This document shows positions 46,068-55,576 of a DNA stretch of 64,000 nt, piece by piece; positions within the stretch are counted from its first letter, which is position 1; the number at the start of each line of letters is the position of its first letter. This stretch comes from Clostridium sporogenes (GTDB lineage Bacteria > Bacillota > Clostridia > Clostridiales > Clostridiaceae): the NCBI RefSeq assembly GCF_001020205.1, contig NZ_CP011663.1:2108001-2172000 (forward strand), given 5' to 3'. The notes beneath the pieces are model-generated. The model was not told where the DNA came from. It saw nothing but the letters and a program-made list of their open reading frames with translations, and did no database searches. The position numbers were made by a program, and so were the translations under genes.

Positions 46068-46919
46068 CTATTTCTTTCCGTTAGCTACAAAAAGTGCTTG
46101 TCCGTATTTTTCTTTTCCATACTCTCCTATAAGTTTTTGCCCTTTATCAGAAAGCATCCAATCTATATATTCTCTGGCTTCCTTTTCTTTAATTTTATTT
46201 TTTTCAGTATTTAACATTATAACTCCATACTGATTATATAAATCATTACTTTTCTCAGTTACAATTACTAAATCTAATTTATCCTTCATAGACAAATAAG
46301 TAGCTCTATCTGTTAAAGTATAGGCCTTTTTTTCATTTGCCATCTGTAATACTGCTCCCATACCTTTACCTGCACTTATATACCATTCTCCCTTAGGATC
46401 TACTTTAATATCTTTCCAAAGCTTCTTTTCTTTAGTATGGGTTCCTGATTCATCTCCTCTAGAAACAAAACTAGCTTTACTTTCACTAATTAATTTAAGA
46501 GCTTCTGCTGCATTATTAGGAGCTTTTTCTTTTAACTTTGCAGTATCTTCCTTTGGACCAACTATAATAAAATCATTGTACATAACATCATGTCTTTCAG
46601 TACCATAACCTTTTTTAATAAACTCTTCTTCTTTAGCTTTGGCATGAACTAGAAGACAATCTGCATCACCATTTTGTCCAAGTTTAAGAGCTTCACCAGT
46701 TCCCTTTGCAACTACTTTAACATCTATTCCTGTATCCTTTTTAAACTCAGGAAGCAAATAATCTAAAAGTCCTGAATCTTGAGTACTGGTAGTTGTAGCC
46801 AGTATCATAGTCCTACTCTTATCCTTTTCCTTAGTACTTTCTGTGGAATTACTTTTATCACAGGCCACTAAACTTAATGTTAAAAAAATACTAGATAAAA
46901 GTAACAAAATCTTTTTCAT
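46068..46919 (-). CDS. tupA: Tungstate-binding lipoprotein TupA
   Basis: The 283-residue protein has a lipoprotein signal (LSLVACDKS) and the TupA signature TTTSTQDSGLLDYLLPEF. Further family blocks are LLVHAKAKEEEF, MYNDFIIVGP and SRGDESGTHTKEKKLW. It captures tungstate outside the cell for TupBC. It is first in the long minus-strand operon leading to the AOR cofactor genes. GAGGGGG precedes the ATG. Confidence 0.94.
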   Translation of the reverse strand: MKKILLLLSSIFLTLSLVACDKSNSTESTKEKDKSRTMILATTTSTQDSGLLDYLLPEFKKDTGIDVKVVAKGTGEALKLGQNGDADCLLVHAKAKEEEFIKKGYGTERHDVMYNDFIIVGPKEDTAKLKEKAPNNAAEALKLISESKASFVSRGDESGTHTKEKKLWKDIKVDPKGEWYISAGKGMGAVLQMANEKKAYTLTDRATYLSMKDKLDLVIVTEKSNDLYNQYGVIMLNTEKNKIKEKEAREYIDWMLSDKGQKLIGEYGKEKYGQALFVANGKK

Positions 46920-47090
46920 GAAAACATCCCCCTCAATGTACTTGTTGAATATATAGAATATTCTGTATTTTTCGTATATTAAACTATAAAAAAATACAAA
47001 ATATTATATACTCTACATTATATAATATTTTGTACCATTATAACACATTTTTATATTATTTTTTTATAAATCTACTAAATTTATAATTCT

Positions 47091-47106
47091 TGTTCCATTT
47101 TGGAGC
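47091..47106. promoter_or_regulatory. Candidate regulator site upstream of tupA
   Basis: TGTTCCATTTTGGAGC matches the sequence at 37111-37126 upstream of aor at 13 of 16 positions and lies about 170 bp before the tupA ATG. It suggests the same activator reads both regions. No sigma-54 -24/-12 pair was found between it and tupA. Confidence 0.4.
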
Positions 47107-47138
47107 ATTTTATTTTTAAGTTCTGTAAAAAATTAACA

Positions 47139-48461
47139 TCAACTAATGAATTTATAATATATCATTCCTACTATATCTGCTATAATCCACCCTATAGGAA
47201 TTGCCCACCAAATTCCCTTTAATCCTAAATAAGGAGCTGTAATAAAAGCAAGAGCCACTCTGAGGCCAAGGGATATTATTGTCAAGACTATGGACATTTT
47301 AACCTTACCTAAACCTCTATATAAACCATAAAACATAAATAAGTAACCTATAAAACAATAAAATGTACATACAATTCGTAAATACTGTACTCCTATTTTT
47401 ATAACCTGAATTTCTGTAGAATTTATAAATATTAGCATAAACTTATCTGCCATAATCCATACAACTAAAGATATAAAAATACAAAATATAGTTATAATCT
47501 TTAAAGATACTTTGATACCACTTTTGATTCTTTCATCTTTCTCTGCTCCTTTGTTTTGGGCAATATAGGTAGAGAAAGCATTTCCAAAATCTTGTACAGG
47601 CATATAAGCAAAGGAATCAATTTTAACTGCTGCTGCAAAGGCTGCCATAGGAGCTATACCAAAGGAATTTACCAGCCCCTGTATCATTAATATTCCAAAA
47701 TTCATAATAGATTGTTGTATTGATGTAAGTAAAGAATAATTGGCCGTTAGCTTAAATATTTCTTTGTCAAATTTAATTTCATTTAGTTTAAACTTTAAAA
47801 AATCTAACTTTTTTATGCAATATACAATACACAAAATAGCCGAAACAACTTGGGCAATAACCGTAGCTAGAGCTGCACCAGATACACCCATATTAAAAGT
47901 AATTACAAATACAAGATCTAATACTATATTTATAATAGCAGCTAAAATCAAAAAATATAATGGGACTTTAGAATTTCCAAGAGCTCTTAAAAGACCTGCT
48001 GCCCAGTTATATAAAAATGTAAAAAATATACCACTAAATATTATGTTAAGATAAGCTCTAGTATCTACAAATAATTCCTTTGGAATTTTCATAAATAAAA
48101 TAATTTCATCTACAAATATTAAGGATAATCCACTTATTACAATTGAAGTAATTCCTATAAAAATAAAGGATGTAGATATACTATCTTTTAACTTATTTAT
48201 CTTTTTCCCGCCAAAAAATTGTGAAAACACAATAGAAGTACCCATGCATAATCCTAGCAAAATGGATGTTATAAAAACCATAATAGCAAATGAAGATCCT
48301 ACAGCAGCTAAAGCCTTTGTACCTATAAATTTCCCTACTATTATTGAATCTACAACATTATATAATTGCTGAAATATATTTCCTACTATCATAGGTAATG
48401 AAAACTTAAGTATTACTTTTAAAGGAGAGCCCTTAGTTAAATCCTTAGTTGTGCTACTCAT
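47139..48461 (-). CDS. MATE family multidrug/Na+ antiporter
   Basis: The 440-residue protein has 12 predicted helices in two related halves and the MATE N terminus PMIVGNIFQQLYNVVDSIIVGKFIG. MATE proteins export cationic drugs or metabolites using Na+ or H+ gradients. GGAGGAG lies about 8 bases before the ATG. It appears to be a single-gene unit. Confidence 0.93.
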   Translation of the reverse strand: MSSTTKDLTKGSPLKVILKFSLPMIVGNIFQQLYNVVDSIIVGKFIGTKALAAVGSSFAIMVFITSILLGLCMGTSIVFSQFFGGKKINKLKDSISTSFIFIGITSIVISGLSLIFVDEIILFMKIPKELFVDTRAYLNIIFSGIFFTFLYNWAAGLLRALGNSKVPLYFLILAAIINIVLDLVFVITFNMGVSGAALATVIAQVVSAILCIVYCIKKLDFLKFKLNEIKFDKEIFKLTANYSLLTSIQQSIMNFGILMIQGLVNSFGIAPMAAFAAAVKIDSFAYMPVQDFGNAFSTYIAQNKGAEKDERIKSGIKVSLKIITIFCIFISLVVWIMADKFMLIFINSTEIQVIKIGVQYLRIVCTFYCFIGYLFMFYGLYRGLGKVKMSIVLTIISLGLRVALAFITAPYLGLKGIWWAIPIGWIIADIVGMIYYKFIS

Positions 48462-48624
48462 TATTCTCCTCCAAATTTATTTTATTTCCAATGTTTAGTT
48501 TATCATAGGATGCTATATATTTGAACACTTACTTTTAAATCTTATGTGATGTGGCTCCATAAAAATACTAAATCATAAGGAAATTTTAATAATAACTACC
48601 TTGTTAAATTTATTTATCTAAAAT

Positions 48625-49269
48625 TTATAAATAATTTGTTTTTAAACTATTCCAAATTTTCATTGTATATAATGCTAATATACTTATTGATAAACAAAGT
48701 ATTATAACACTTAGTGAAGATTCTTTATAACTTATGCCCATATAACTATAAATGGCTATTATTGGTATATTAGAAATAATTATTGTTAATATATATCTTA
48801 TATAGCTCAACCCCACTGATGAGGATAAAAAGCATATTACATCTGTGGGCGCTATAGGGCATACTATACCTAAGGCTAGAAATCTAAAATTATATTTTTT
48901 TATTAATGGCTCTATGTAATCATACTTCTTTTTAATTAAATTTTTTATATTCCAATTAGAAAATACTTTAGCTATCACATATATTAATGTTTCACTTAGA
49001 ATCATTCCTATCATAGATAATAAAAATCCATTAATTGTTCCAAATAAAGTACCGCCTAATATTATTAATGTAAATCCTGGCAATAAAATCGGCAGTCTTA
49101 CTATCCATAGTAAAACAAAAATAATCATTATTCCTGCTTTATTTGAATTTAAATAACCCTTCATAATTTCTATAGTAAGTGATATAAAATCATACTTATT
49201 AAAGATGTATATTGATATAATCCATACTATACATAAAGCAAAAAGTAAGTATTTTTTATTTATCTTCAT
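48625..49269 (-). CDS. TVP38/TMEM64 (DedA-like) membrane protein
   Basis: The 214-residue protein has about five hydrophobic segments and the SNARE-associated/VTT motif PGFTLIILGGTLFGTINGFLLSMIG, then PIAPTDVICFLSS. Related proteins are half-transporters or lipid scramblases with undefined substrates in Firmicutes. AGGAGGAGA precedes the ATG. Confidence 0.85.
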   Translation of the reverse strand: MKINKKYLLFALCIVWIISIYIFNKYDFISLTIEIMKGYLNSNKAGIMIIFVLLWIVRLPILLPGFTLIILGGTLFGTINGFLLSMIGMILSETLIYVIAKVFSNWNIKNLIKKKYDYIEPLIKKYNFRFLALGIVCPIAPTDVICFLSSSVGLSYIRYILTIIISNIPIIAIYSYMGISYKESSLSVIILCLSISILALYTMKIWNSLKTNYL

Positions 49270-49435
49270 AACTATCTCCTCCTACTATTTTTAAATATAA
49301 GTATAAAAAAGTCACATTTTTTTTATAATATAGCTATGATTGTTAATACTTTTTACCTAGTTGATAAAATAAAAAACTTTTGATATCTGATTTTTATAAA
49401 AATTGAGGACAAAAAATGAAATGATTTTGTATAAG

Positions 49436-49612
49436 CACTTGCTTCTGAAAGATACTAATTTCTCCTAAAAGATAAAGACTTCTAAAAAACTTCTAAAAAT
49501 TTTTTACTAATAAACAAAGATTCCAAGAACTTTGTTTATTAGATTCAAATGGAGAGACTATCTGTCATAATCAAACTCCATCTGAATCTAAAAGTCACTT
49601 AATAAACATTAA
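49436..49612. repeat. Interspersed hairpin repeat, family 2, partial copy C
   Basis: TTTCTCCTAAAAGATAAAGACTTCT matches the reverse complement of the middle of copy A (24568-24605 region). It is followed by two hairpins of its own: ACTAATAAACAAAG.../CTTTGTTTATTAG (about 49507-49542) and TAGATTCAAATGGAG/CTCCATCTGAATCTA (about 49541-49591). It occupies most of the gap 49270-49732, and no gene is visible there. Confidence 0.5.
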
Positions 49613-49732
49613 ATTTGAGTATTTTTTAATTTTACTTACTAAGTTAAAGGATCAGGGGAACCTAATAAATTTATTTTAACAAGTTTAATTTTCTAGTTAT
49701 AAATAATATAGATTACTTAACTTTTAAAGTTC

Positions 49733-50404
49733 TTATTTAACCTTAAACTTCTTATTGTCTAAATTTATAATTACATCCGACATAGATGCAATTTCTAAAG
49801 AATGAGTTACCATTATTATACATTTTTTATCTTCATGAGCTAATTTCTGAAAAAGCTTTATTATATCTATAGAGGTTTTACTGTCCAAATTTCCAGTAGG
49901 CTCATCTGCCAATATAATTTTGGCATTTGTAGATAGAGCTCTTGCTACTGCTACTCTTTGTTGTTGTCCTCCACTAAGATTTAATATACTTCTATCGCCT
50001 TCTTCTTTTGTAAGTCCTACCTTTTCTATTAATTCATAAGCCTTTTGTTTTTTATCTGAAATTTCATTCTTGGTAATTTCCATAGCAGTAATAATATTTT
50101 GTATACCTGTCATGTAATTAATTAAATTGTATGCTTGAAATACTATTCCTATATATTGATTTCTATAGTTGGTTAAACCAATTTTTTTTATATCCTTACC
50201 TTCATATAAAATTTCACCACTTTTAGGACTATCTAATGCACTTGCTAAGGATAAAGCAGTGGTTTTTCCTGATCCAGAAGCTCCTAATATAGTGTAAAAT
50301 TTGCCACCTTCAAAATTAAAGTCTACACTATCTAAGATTACTAATTCTTTTCCTCCATCTTTATAGCTATAATTTACATTCTTAAATTCTAAAACTGCAT
50401 TCAT
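49733..50404 (-). CDS. MacB/LolD-type ABC transporter ATP-binding protein
   Basis: This 223-residue ATPase has Walker A GASGSGKTT, signature LSGGQQQRVAVAR and Walker B IILADEPTGNLD, as in the MacB/LolD/FtsE group. ATG 50404 is chosen, with GGGGTG 7-12 bases upstream; GTG 50413 is an alternative that would overlap that site. It is transcribed 6-15 bp after the permease gene. Confidence 0.92.
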   Translation of the reverse strand: MNAVLEFKNVNYSYKDGGKELVILDSVDFNFEGGKFYTILGASGSGKTTALSLASALDSPKSGEILYEGKDIKKIGLTNYRNQYIGIVFQAYNLINYMTGIQNIITAMEITKNEISDKKQKAYELIEKVGLTKEEGDRSILNLSGGQQQRVAVARALSTNAKIILADEPTGNLDSKTSIDIIKLFQKLAHEDKKCIIMVTHSLEIASMSDVIINLDNKKFKVK

Positions 50405-50418
50405 ATATATCACCCCAT

Positions 50419-51891
50419 CTATTCTCTTTTACTTAGTATAGTTTTAGGACTAAATCTTAGTACAGATATGGTTGGTATAGCTGCAGAGGCTATTACTATA
50501 AGTAATCCTATACCTGCTAATTTTTCTAAATCCTTTGAAGTTATAGAAACATCCATATCTTTTACCACATCTGCATTTTTAATAGCATTCCTATTCATTC
50601 TACCAGGGCCTACTACCATAGGACCACGCCCACCAAAATTCTGATTTTCTTGCGTTGAAGATGATTCTGTTACTTTAATTTCATTTGCAAGTAAACTATC
50701 TCCTATTTTATTAGCTGCTAAATTTCCTGTAAATGCAGAAGTAGCAAAAGCTATAGAAGCTACTAAAAGTACTTCAACTACTAGCTGAGAAATAACTTTA
50801 AATTTGCTTTCTCCAAGAGATAATAATACTCCTATTTCATATTTTCTATCCTTAAGAGATAATGCTATTATAAGAACTAAGATCATTGCTCCTGCAATGG
50901 ATACAGTTGCTACTAAAGTTTTTGAGAAGGATCCTACATTTTCAATAGGGCCTACCATTTGTGTATATAATTGATCATTAGCATCTAATGTATAGGTTTC
51001 TAAATCTATTTTCTTATTTTTTGCATATTCTCTGAAACTTTCTATATTATCAGCATTGTCCATAAAATATACTGCAGAAGTAATATTTTTACTATTAGTA
51101 TTATCACCAGTTGAAACCTTAGAAACTACATCATAAGGCATATATATTTTATTATATGGGTTTAAAAAATCCATATTTCTATTATCATTAGTACTTTCAT
51201 CTGAATTTGCCTCATATATCCCTACAACTTCAAGTTCTAGTGTAGTATTTTCATCAACAGAAGCTACTTGTATTTTGCTTCCTACTTTTAAGCTATTTTC
51301 TTTAGCCAAATTTTTCTCAATTACAGCCACATTTTTTCCTGCATCATCTTTTGTAATTCCTCTACCTTCAGTAATTTTACTATCTCCATTCTTAAAATCT
51401 GATAAAAGATTTGTAGCTATAGTACCTGAAAAAGAAATCTCTGGCATAGTAGTAGAGTTACTGCCTGCCATTTTAAACATACCTCTTGGTTTTTCTTCCC
51501 CTTCTTCAGAAGTAGTGTCATCACTGCTTTCTTCGCTCTTTACATTTTCAAAGTTTTTAGCCAACCCAAAACCTGAAGAAATATAGTTATACTGAGTTAC
51601 ATGTTCATTATCCTTTAAAGTATCTGCAATATCTGTAGTTAAAGATGGTCTATTGCTTAATCCTTCCTCCTTATTATTTCTTCTTTGTTCCATAAATTTT
51701 TGTTCATTAATTTTAAGTGTTACATCACTGCCTAATTTTTCTCTAGCTAATTCTGTGGATTTCTTTGTAGCAGTTTGTATCGATAATCCCACCAACACCA
51801 TATTGGCAATTATTAAGAGTACAACAAATAATATCAAAGACTTTATTTTCTTTTTTGATATACTAAGCATAGCTCTCTTTAAAAAATTCAT
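50419..51891 (-). CDS. FtsX-like (MacB-type) ABC transporter permease
   Basis: The 490-residue permease has a first membrane helix at about 17-37, a large extracellular MacB_PCD-type domain (about 40-325), and three C-terminal helices (about 330-350, 375-397 and 460-480). The first cytoplasmic loop region has KDRKYEIGVLLSLGESK, typical of FtsX-like permeases. A loop near residues 405-440 is rich in Gly, Asn and Gln. Together with the ATPase it probably exports or senses an envelope-active peptide or lipid. The gap 51892-52210 holds its leader and the promoter of the next gene. Confidence 0.9.
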   Translation of the reverse strand: MNFLKRAMLSISKKKIKSLILFVVLLIIANMVLVGLSIQTATKKSTELAREKLGSDVTLKINEQKFMEQRRNNKEEGLSNRPSLTTDIADTLKDNEHVTQYNYISSGFGLAKNFENVKSEESSDDTTSEEGEEKPRGMFKMAGSNSTTMPEISFSGTIATNLLSDFKNGDSKITEGRGITKDDAGKNVAVIEKNLAKENSLKVGSKIQVASVDENTTLELEVVGIYEANSDESTNDNRNMDFLNPYNKIYMPYDVVSKVSTGDNTNSKNITSAVYFMDNADNIESFREYAKNKKIDLETYTLDANDQLYTQMVGPIENVGSFSKTLVATVSIAGAMILVLIIALSLKDRKYEIGVLLSLGESKFKVISQLVVEVLLVASIAFATSAFTGNLAANKIGDSLLANEIKVTESSSTQENQNFGGRGPMVVGPGRMNRNAIKNADVVKDMDVSITSKDLEKLAGIGLLIVIASAAIPTISVLRFSPKTILSKRE

Positions 51892-52126
51892 ATTATATAA
51901 CCTCCTAAGCCTTATAAGTTTCTTACAAAGGTTATTCTAGTAAAGTTTTATGTGTTTCTTGTGAAGTTAATTTGTTTTTTATATAAAATATAAATCCCTT
52001 TATATATAAAAATCATATTAGTTAAAAATCCATATAACTAAAGTTTTAATTCATGTCTTCTATATTTATTTTTATTACAAAAAATATCCTAAAATAATAA
52101 TAAAATAATAAGATATTTGTAAAATA

Positions 52127-52135
52127 TGCTATAAT
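52127..52135 (+). promoter_or_regulatory. Extended -10 promoter for the 52-residue membrane peptide
   Basis: TGCTATAAT is a perfect extended -10 element (TGnTATAAT), about 75 bp before the ATG at 52211. TTTGTA lies upstream as a poor -35. Confidence 0.5.
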
Positions 52136-52210
52136 AACATTATATTTCTCTAAAGAAATAGTTAAATATATATGAGTAATAAATAGTAAATTAAGCAGGG
52201 GGATTATTTA

Positions 52211-52369
52211 ATGAAAAGCATAAAAAGGGACTGTATAGTTTCAGGTATAGTTTGGATAATAATATTATTAACACTTCCCTATGAAGCTAAATTAAAATAT
52301 ATTGGATACTCTTTGGTAGGATTAATTATTGTTTTTATAACCTATAAATTTAGAAAAGATGATAAATAG
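52211..52369 (+). CDS. Small membrane protein, 52 residues
   Basis: This is a short frame with two hydrophobic helices (about residues 8-22, VSGIVWIIILLTLPY, and 31-44, YSLVGLIIVFITYK), basic ends and a charged tail (FRKDDK). GCAGGGGGAT lies 5-14 bases before the ATG, and an extended -10 promoter is upstream. It is not recognised. The protein is of the kind that modulates a larger membrane complex, but no partner is evident. It is divergent from the FtsX-like permease gene. Confidence 0.6.
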   Translation: MKSIKRDCIVSGIVWIIILLTLPYEAKLKYIGYSLVGLIIVFITYKFRKDDK

Positions 52370-52373
52370 AATT

Positions 52374-52662
52374 GAGGATATCTCAAAATAGCCTTAATTT
52401 TAATATAGTAAATATAAATAATACATGTAATAAACATATGAATGAGCTTTAGTAGTTCTTAATTTTACGGAATTAAAAATTTTTGTGATTCCTCACAGGA
52501 CGTGAGGAGCCAGTAGTGAAGCCAAGGAAGGCGCCTCTACTGGGTAAAAAATTTTTAATGGAGTCAAATTTAGAACTGCTTAGCAAAATGAATTGCTTTA
52601 TGAATGTATTATTTATATTTACGGTTTTAAAATTAAGGCTATTTTTATTTTGAGACACCCTC
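52374..52662. mobile_element. MITE-like element carrying a family 1 repeat
   Basis: Long imperfect terminal inverted repeats run 52374-52426 and 52604-52662 (outer GAGGATATCTCAAAATAGCC / GGCTATTTTTATTTTGAGAC; inner GTAAATATAAATAATACAT perfectly inverted). Between them lies a family 1 hairpin repeat (flanks as at 3348 and 5925) with stems TCCTCAC/GTGAGGA and CCAGTAG/CTACTGG. A compact 78-bp version without the insert is at 59231-59308. No transposase is encoded. Confidence 0.7.
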
Positions 52663-52731
52663 ATTTTTGTATTAAAATAATATGTTTTATATGATTAATT
52701 CTTCAAAATAATTATTAATCATAATAAAACT

Positions 52732-53547
52732 TTATTTTTCAATAAACTTGGTCAATTCCTTGTTAAACTTTTCTTTTTGATCATAGAATAACCCATGACC
52801 GCTCTCTTCAAATGGTACAAGTTTTGAATTTTTAATTCCTTTTTTTTGTGCTTCAGCTAATGGGAATAGACAAACTTTGTCATGAATACCATGAAGAATT
52901 AGAGTTGGAACTTTTATTTTCTTAAGATCAGAAAATAACCCTTCTTCATCTAACCATGTATTTGCAATTTCTGCAGTAGCCCAGCCTGCCGCCTGTAATC
53001 CTAATTGGAAGAACCAATCGGAGAAAGGTTTAGTTATATATTTGAAAAAGAATATATCTCCAAAATCTTGCAACATTTTTGGACGATCATTATATGTTCC
53101 TTCAATAATTTTATCCACAGCTTCCTTTTCTAAACCATAAGGGAAATATGGACGCTTAATAAGACTAGGGGCCGCCGCTGCACAAAGAACAAGTTTAGAT
53201 ACACCATATCCATTATGTCTTGCCATATATCTAATAGCAATGGCTCCTCCTGTAGAATGACCTAACAACGTAACGTTCTTTAATTTAAGTGCTTCAACTA
53301 CACATCGAACATCATCTGATAATCGATCATATGAGTAGCCTCTAAAAGGCTTATCGGATTCGCCAAATCCTCTCTGATCTATACCTATACATCGATACCC
53401 CATTTTAGGAAGCTGATCAAATTGATATTCAAACAGCTTATGACTTCCCGGCCACCCATGTAGAAATAGAATTGTTTTTTTCCCTTCTGGATTAAGATCC
53501 TCTACATAAAGTTTTACATTTGATTCTACTTTAACATAATATCCCAT
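52732..53547 (-). CDS. Alpha/beta hydrolase
   Basis: The 271-residue protein has LFLHGWPGS (oxyanion region), the nucleophile elbow GHSTGGA (Ser at about 97), Asp in LHGIHDKVCLF and His in ESGHGLFYD, giving the Ser-Asp-His triad. Overall it resembles non-haem chloroperoxidase/esterase group hydrolases. The substrate is unknown. The ribosome binding site is AGAGGTA. It stands alone on the minus strand. Confidence 0.9.
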   Translation of the reverse strand: MGYYVKVESNVKLYVEDLNPEGKKTILFLHGWPGSHKLFEYQFDQLPKMGYRCIGIDQRGFGESDKPFRGYSYDRLSDDVRCVVEALKLKNVTLLGHSTGGAIAIRYMARHNGYGVSKLVLCAAAAPSLIKRPYFPYGLEKEAVDKIIEGTYNDRPKMLQDFGDIFFFKYITKPFSDWFFQLGLQAAGWATAEIANTWLDEEGLFSDLKKIKVPTLILHGIHDKVCLFPLAEAQKKGIKNSKLVPFEESGHGLFYDQKEKFNKELTKFIEK

Positions 53548-53665
53548 ACAAATACCTCTTATAATAAAATTCTTTCATTATAAGTTTATTCTATTAAGAG
53601 CGAATAAGTGAATCTTAGTATTTTTTAATTCTTTAGTAATATATTATTGATCATTTATCATAAAT

Positions 53666-53720
53666 AAACCACCCCTTTATAGTTAATCTACAAAATAAAT
53701 CAACCATAAAGGAGTGGTTT
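53666..53720. terminator. Hairpin terminator after the second exporter operon
   Basis: AAACCACCCCTTTAT (53666-53680) pairs with ATAAAGGAGTGGTTT (53706-53720) with one mismatch, with T-rich DNA on both outer sides. It lies about 100 bp past the exporter stop codon at 53819. Confidence 0.78.
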
Positions 53721-53818
53721 TCTATTGTTTTAAATATATTTTATAAAAACTTAAATTAATATTCATATGAATATTAGCTACCTATAGGTTAGCTTAAAAA
53801 ATACATTAGAAATTATTA

Positions 53819-55576
53819 TCAAGCCAAATCCGCAAATTGGGCATGGTAAAGCTGTTCATAATATCCCTTCTTACCTAGCAACTCATTGTGTGTTCCTTGC
53901 TCCACGATATTTCCATCTCTCATTACCAGGATTAAATCTGCATTTTTAATTGTAGACAATCTGTGGGCGATTACAAAGGAAGTTCTGCCCTTCATAATTT
54001 TTCTCATGGCATCCTGGAGTTTTTGTTCCAACCTTGTATCCACGGAGCTAGTAGCTTCATCCAAAATCATGATAGGTGGATCGCAGAGAATAGACCTAGC
54101 TATGGTCAAAAGCTGTTTTTCTCCTTGAGAGATGTTGCTGGCCTCTTCATTCAGTATCATGTTGTAACCTTCGGGAAGCGTGGTAATAAAGTGGTGTACA
54201 TTTGCTATCTTAGCTGCATTTATGATTTCTTCTTCCGTGGCGCTTTCTTTTCCATAGGCTATATTTTCTTTAATACTTCCATTAAAGAGCCAGGTATCCT
54301 GAAGAACCATTCCAAATTTTGCTCTTAAGTCATCTCGTTTCATATGTTGAATATCTACACCATCTATCTTGATAGAACCACCAGTTACATCATAAAATCT
54401 CATAAGCAGATTGATTAATGTGGTTTTTCCTACTCCTGTAGGGCCTACTATAGCAACCATCTGGCCACTTTTTACTTGTACATTCAGATCGTGAAGTAAA
54501 GGTTTCTCCTTTGTATAAGAGAATTCTACATTTTCAAAGGATACATTACCATAAACTTCTTTATCTGGTTTTATTAATTCCACTTCTTCGGATTCTTCCT
54601 CTTCATTTAAGAATTCAAAAACCCTGTGTACTGCAGCTACAGAGGACTGTATTGCTGAGGATAACTGAGTAATCTGAGACATAGGCTGATTTACCTGCCA
54701 TATATAACGAATAAAAGCCTGAAGCTGTCCTACAGTAATAATTCCCCCAATGGCATAAAATGCACCTGCAATGGCTACGCATCCAATTCCAATGTAAGTT
54801 ACAAAGGCTACAAGTGGAGACATTAAACCACTGATGAACTGAGCTTTAAAACCATTTTCACACAATTCTTCATTAGCATTCATAAATTCCGTCAATGCAT
54901 CTTCCTGTTTACCGAATAATTTAATTTCATTAAAACCAGTAAATTTTTCTTGAACAATTCCATTTAAATGTCCTAGAGCATTTTGCTGCTTTTGAAATAT
55001 CGGCTGGGATTTCTTCACAATTACCTTAGATATAATAACCGATACTAGGATAATTGCAATAGAAGATAGAGCCATTACCCATTGAATCTTAAACATCATA
55101 AATACCGCAAGGCTTAATCCTAAAATAGCATTTAAAATCTGAGCGAAGCTTTGTTGAAGAGCATTTGAAATGGTCTCCACATCGTTGGATACACGACTCA
55201 AAGTATCTCCCAAGGCATTTCTATCAAAATATGCAATGGGAAGTTTTCTAATTTTACCTTCCACATCATTTCTTAGATCCACCATAGCGCTTTGTATTGC
55301 ATCCGTTAATAAGAACTGATAAGCACAGTTGCTTAGAGCTCCTGCAGCATAGACACAAATTAAAATTAAAATAATTCTATTGATCTTTGCAAAATCTACC
55401 CTTTGTCCTTTTGTAATATCAGAAAATAATTGAGTAGTAATCATCCCCTCTAAAGTAGGGCTTAATGCGATTAAGCAGGACGCCACAATGATTAATAATA
55501 TTGCTGAGATAATCTTTATGTTATATTTCTTTAAATATGGAATCAAACGTTTAATACCAGTATTTTTCTTTTTCAT
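53819..55576 (-). CDS. Heterodimeric ABC exporter subunit, canonical ATPase site (second system)
   Basis: This 585-residue half-transporter has six membrane helices (about 20-310) and a nucleotide-binding domain with GPTGVGKTT, signature NISQGE and Walker B IMILDEATSSVD. It is clearly paralogous to the protein at 27754-29616, including the unusual ISQG signature, but lacks its Gly-rich N terminus. It overlaps its partner gene by four bases. Codon use is somewhat richer in G and C than the first exporter pair. Confidence 0.93.
   Translation of the reverse strand: MKKKNTGIKRLIPYLKKYNIKIISAILLIIVASCLIALSPTLEGMITTQLFSDITKGQRVDFAKINRIILILICVYAAGALSNCAYQFLLTDAIQSAMVDLRNDVEGKIRKLPIAYFDRNALGDTLSRVSNDVETISNALQQSFAQILNAILGLSLAVFMMFKIQWVMALSSIAIILVSVIISKVIVKKSQPIFQKQQNALGHLNGIVQEKFTGFNEIKLFGKQEDALTEFMNANEELCENGFKAQFISGLMSPLVAFVTYIGIGCVAIAGAFYAIGGIITVGQLQAFIRYIWQVNQPMSQITQLSSAIQSSVAAVHRVFEFLNEEEESEEVELIKPDKEVYGNVSFENVEFSYTKEKPLLHDLNVQVKSGQMVAIVGPTGVGKTTLINLLMRFYDVTGGSIKIDGVDIQHMKRDDLRAKFGMVLQDTWLFNGSIKENIAYGKESATEEEIINAAKIANVHHFITTLPEGYNMILNEEASNISQGEKQLLTIARSILCDPPIMILDEATSSVDTRLEQKLQDAMRKIMKGRTSFVIAHRLSTIKNADLILVMRDGNIVEQGTHNELLGKKGYYEQLYHAQFADLA

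Noticed and set aside
46920..47090. Sigma-54 promoter for tupA
   Set aside because: TGGTACAAAATATTAT has a -24-like part, but the -12 GC is absent and no other candidate exists in the leader.
52473..52664. 63-codon minus-strand frame inside the MITE-like element
   Set aside because: It follows repeat sequence and inverted arms, has no ribosome binding site, and its protein is not family-like.
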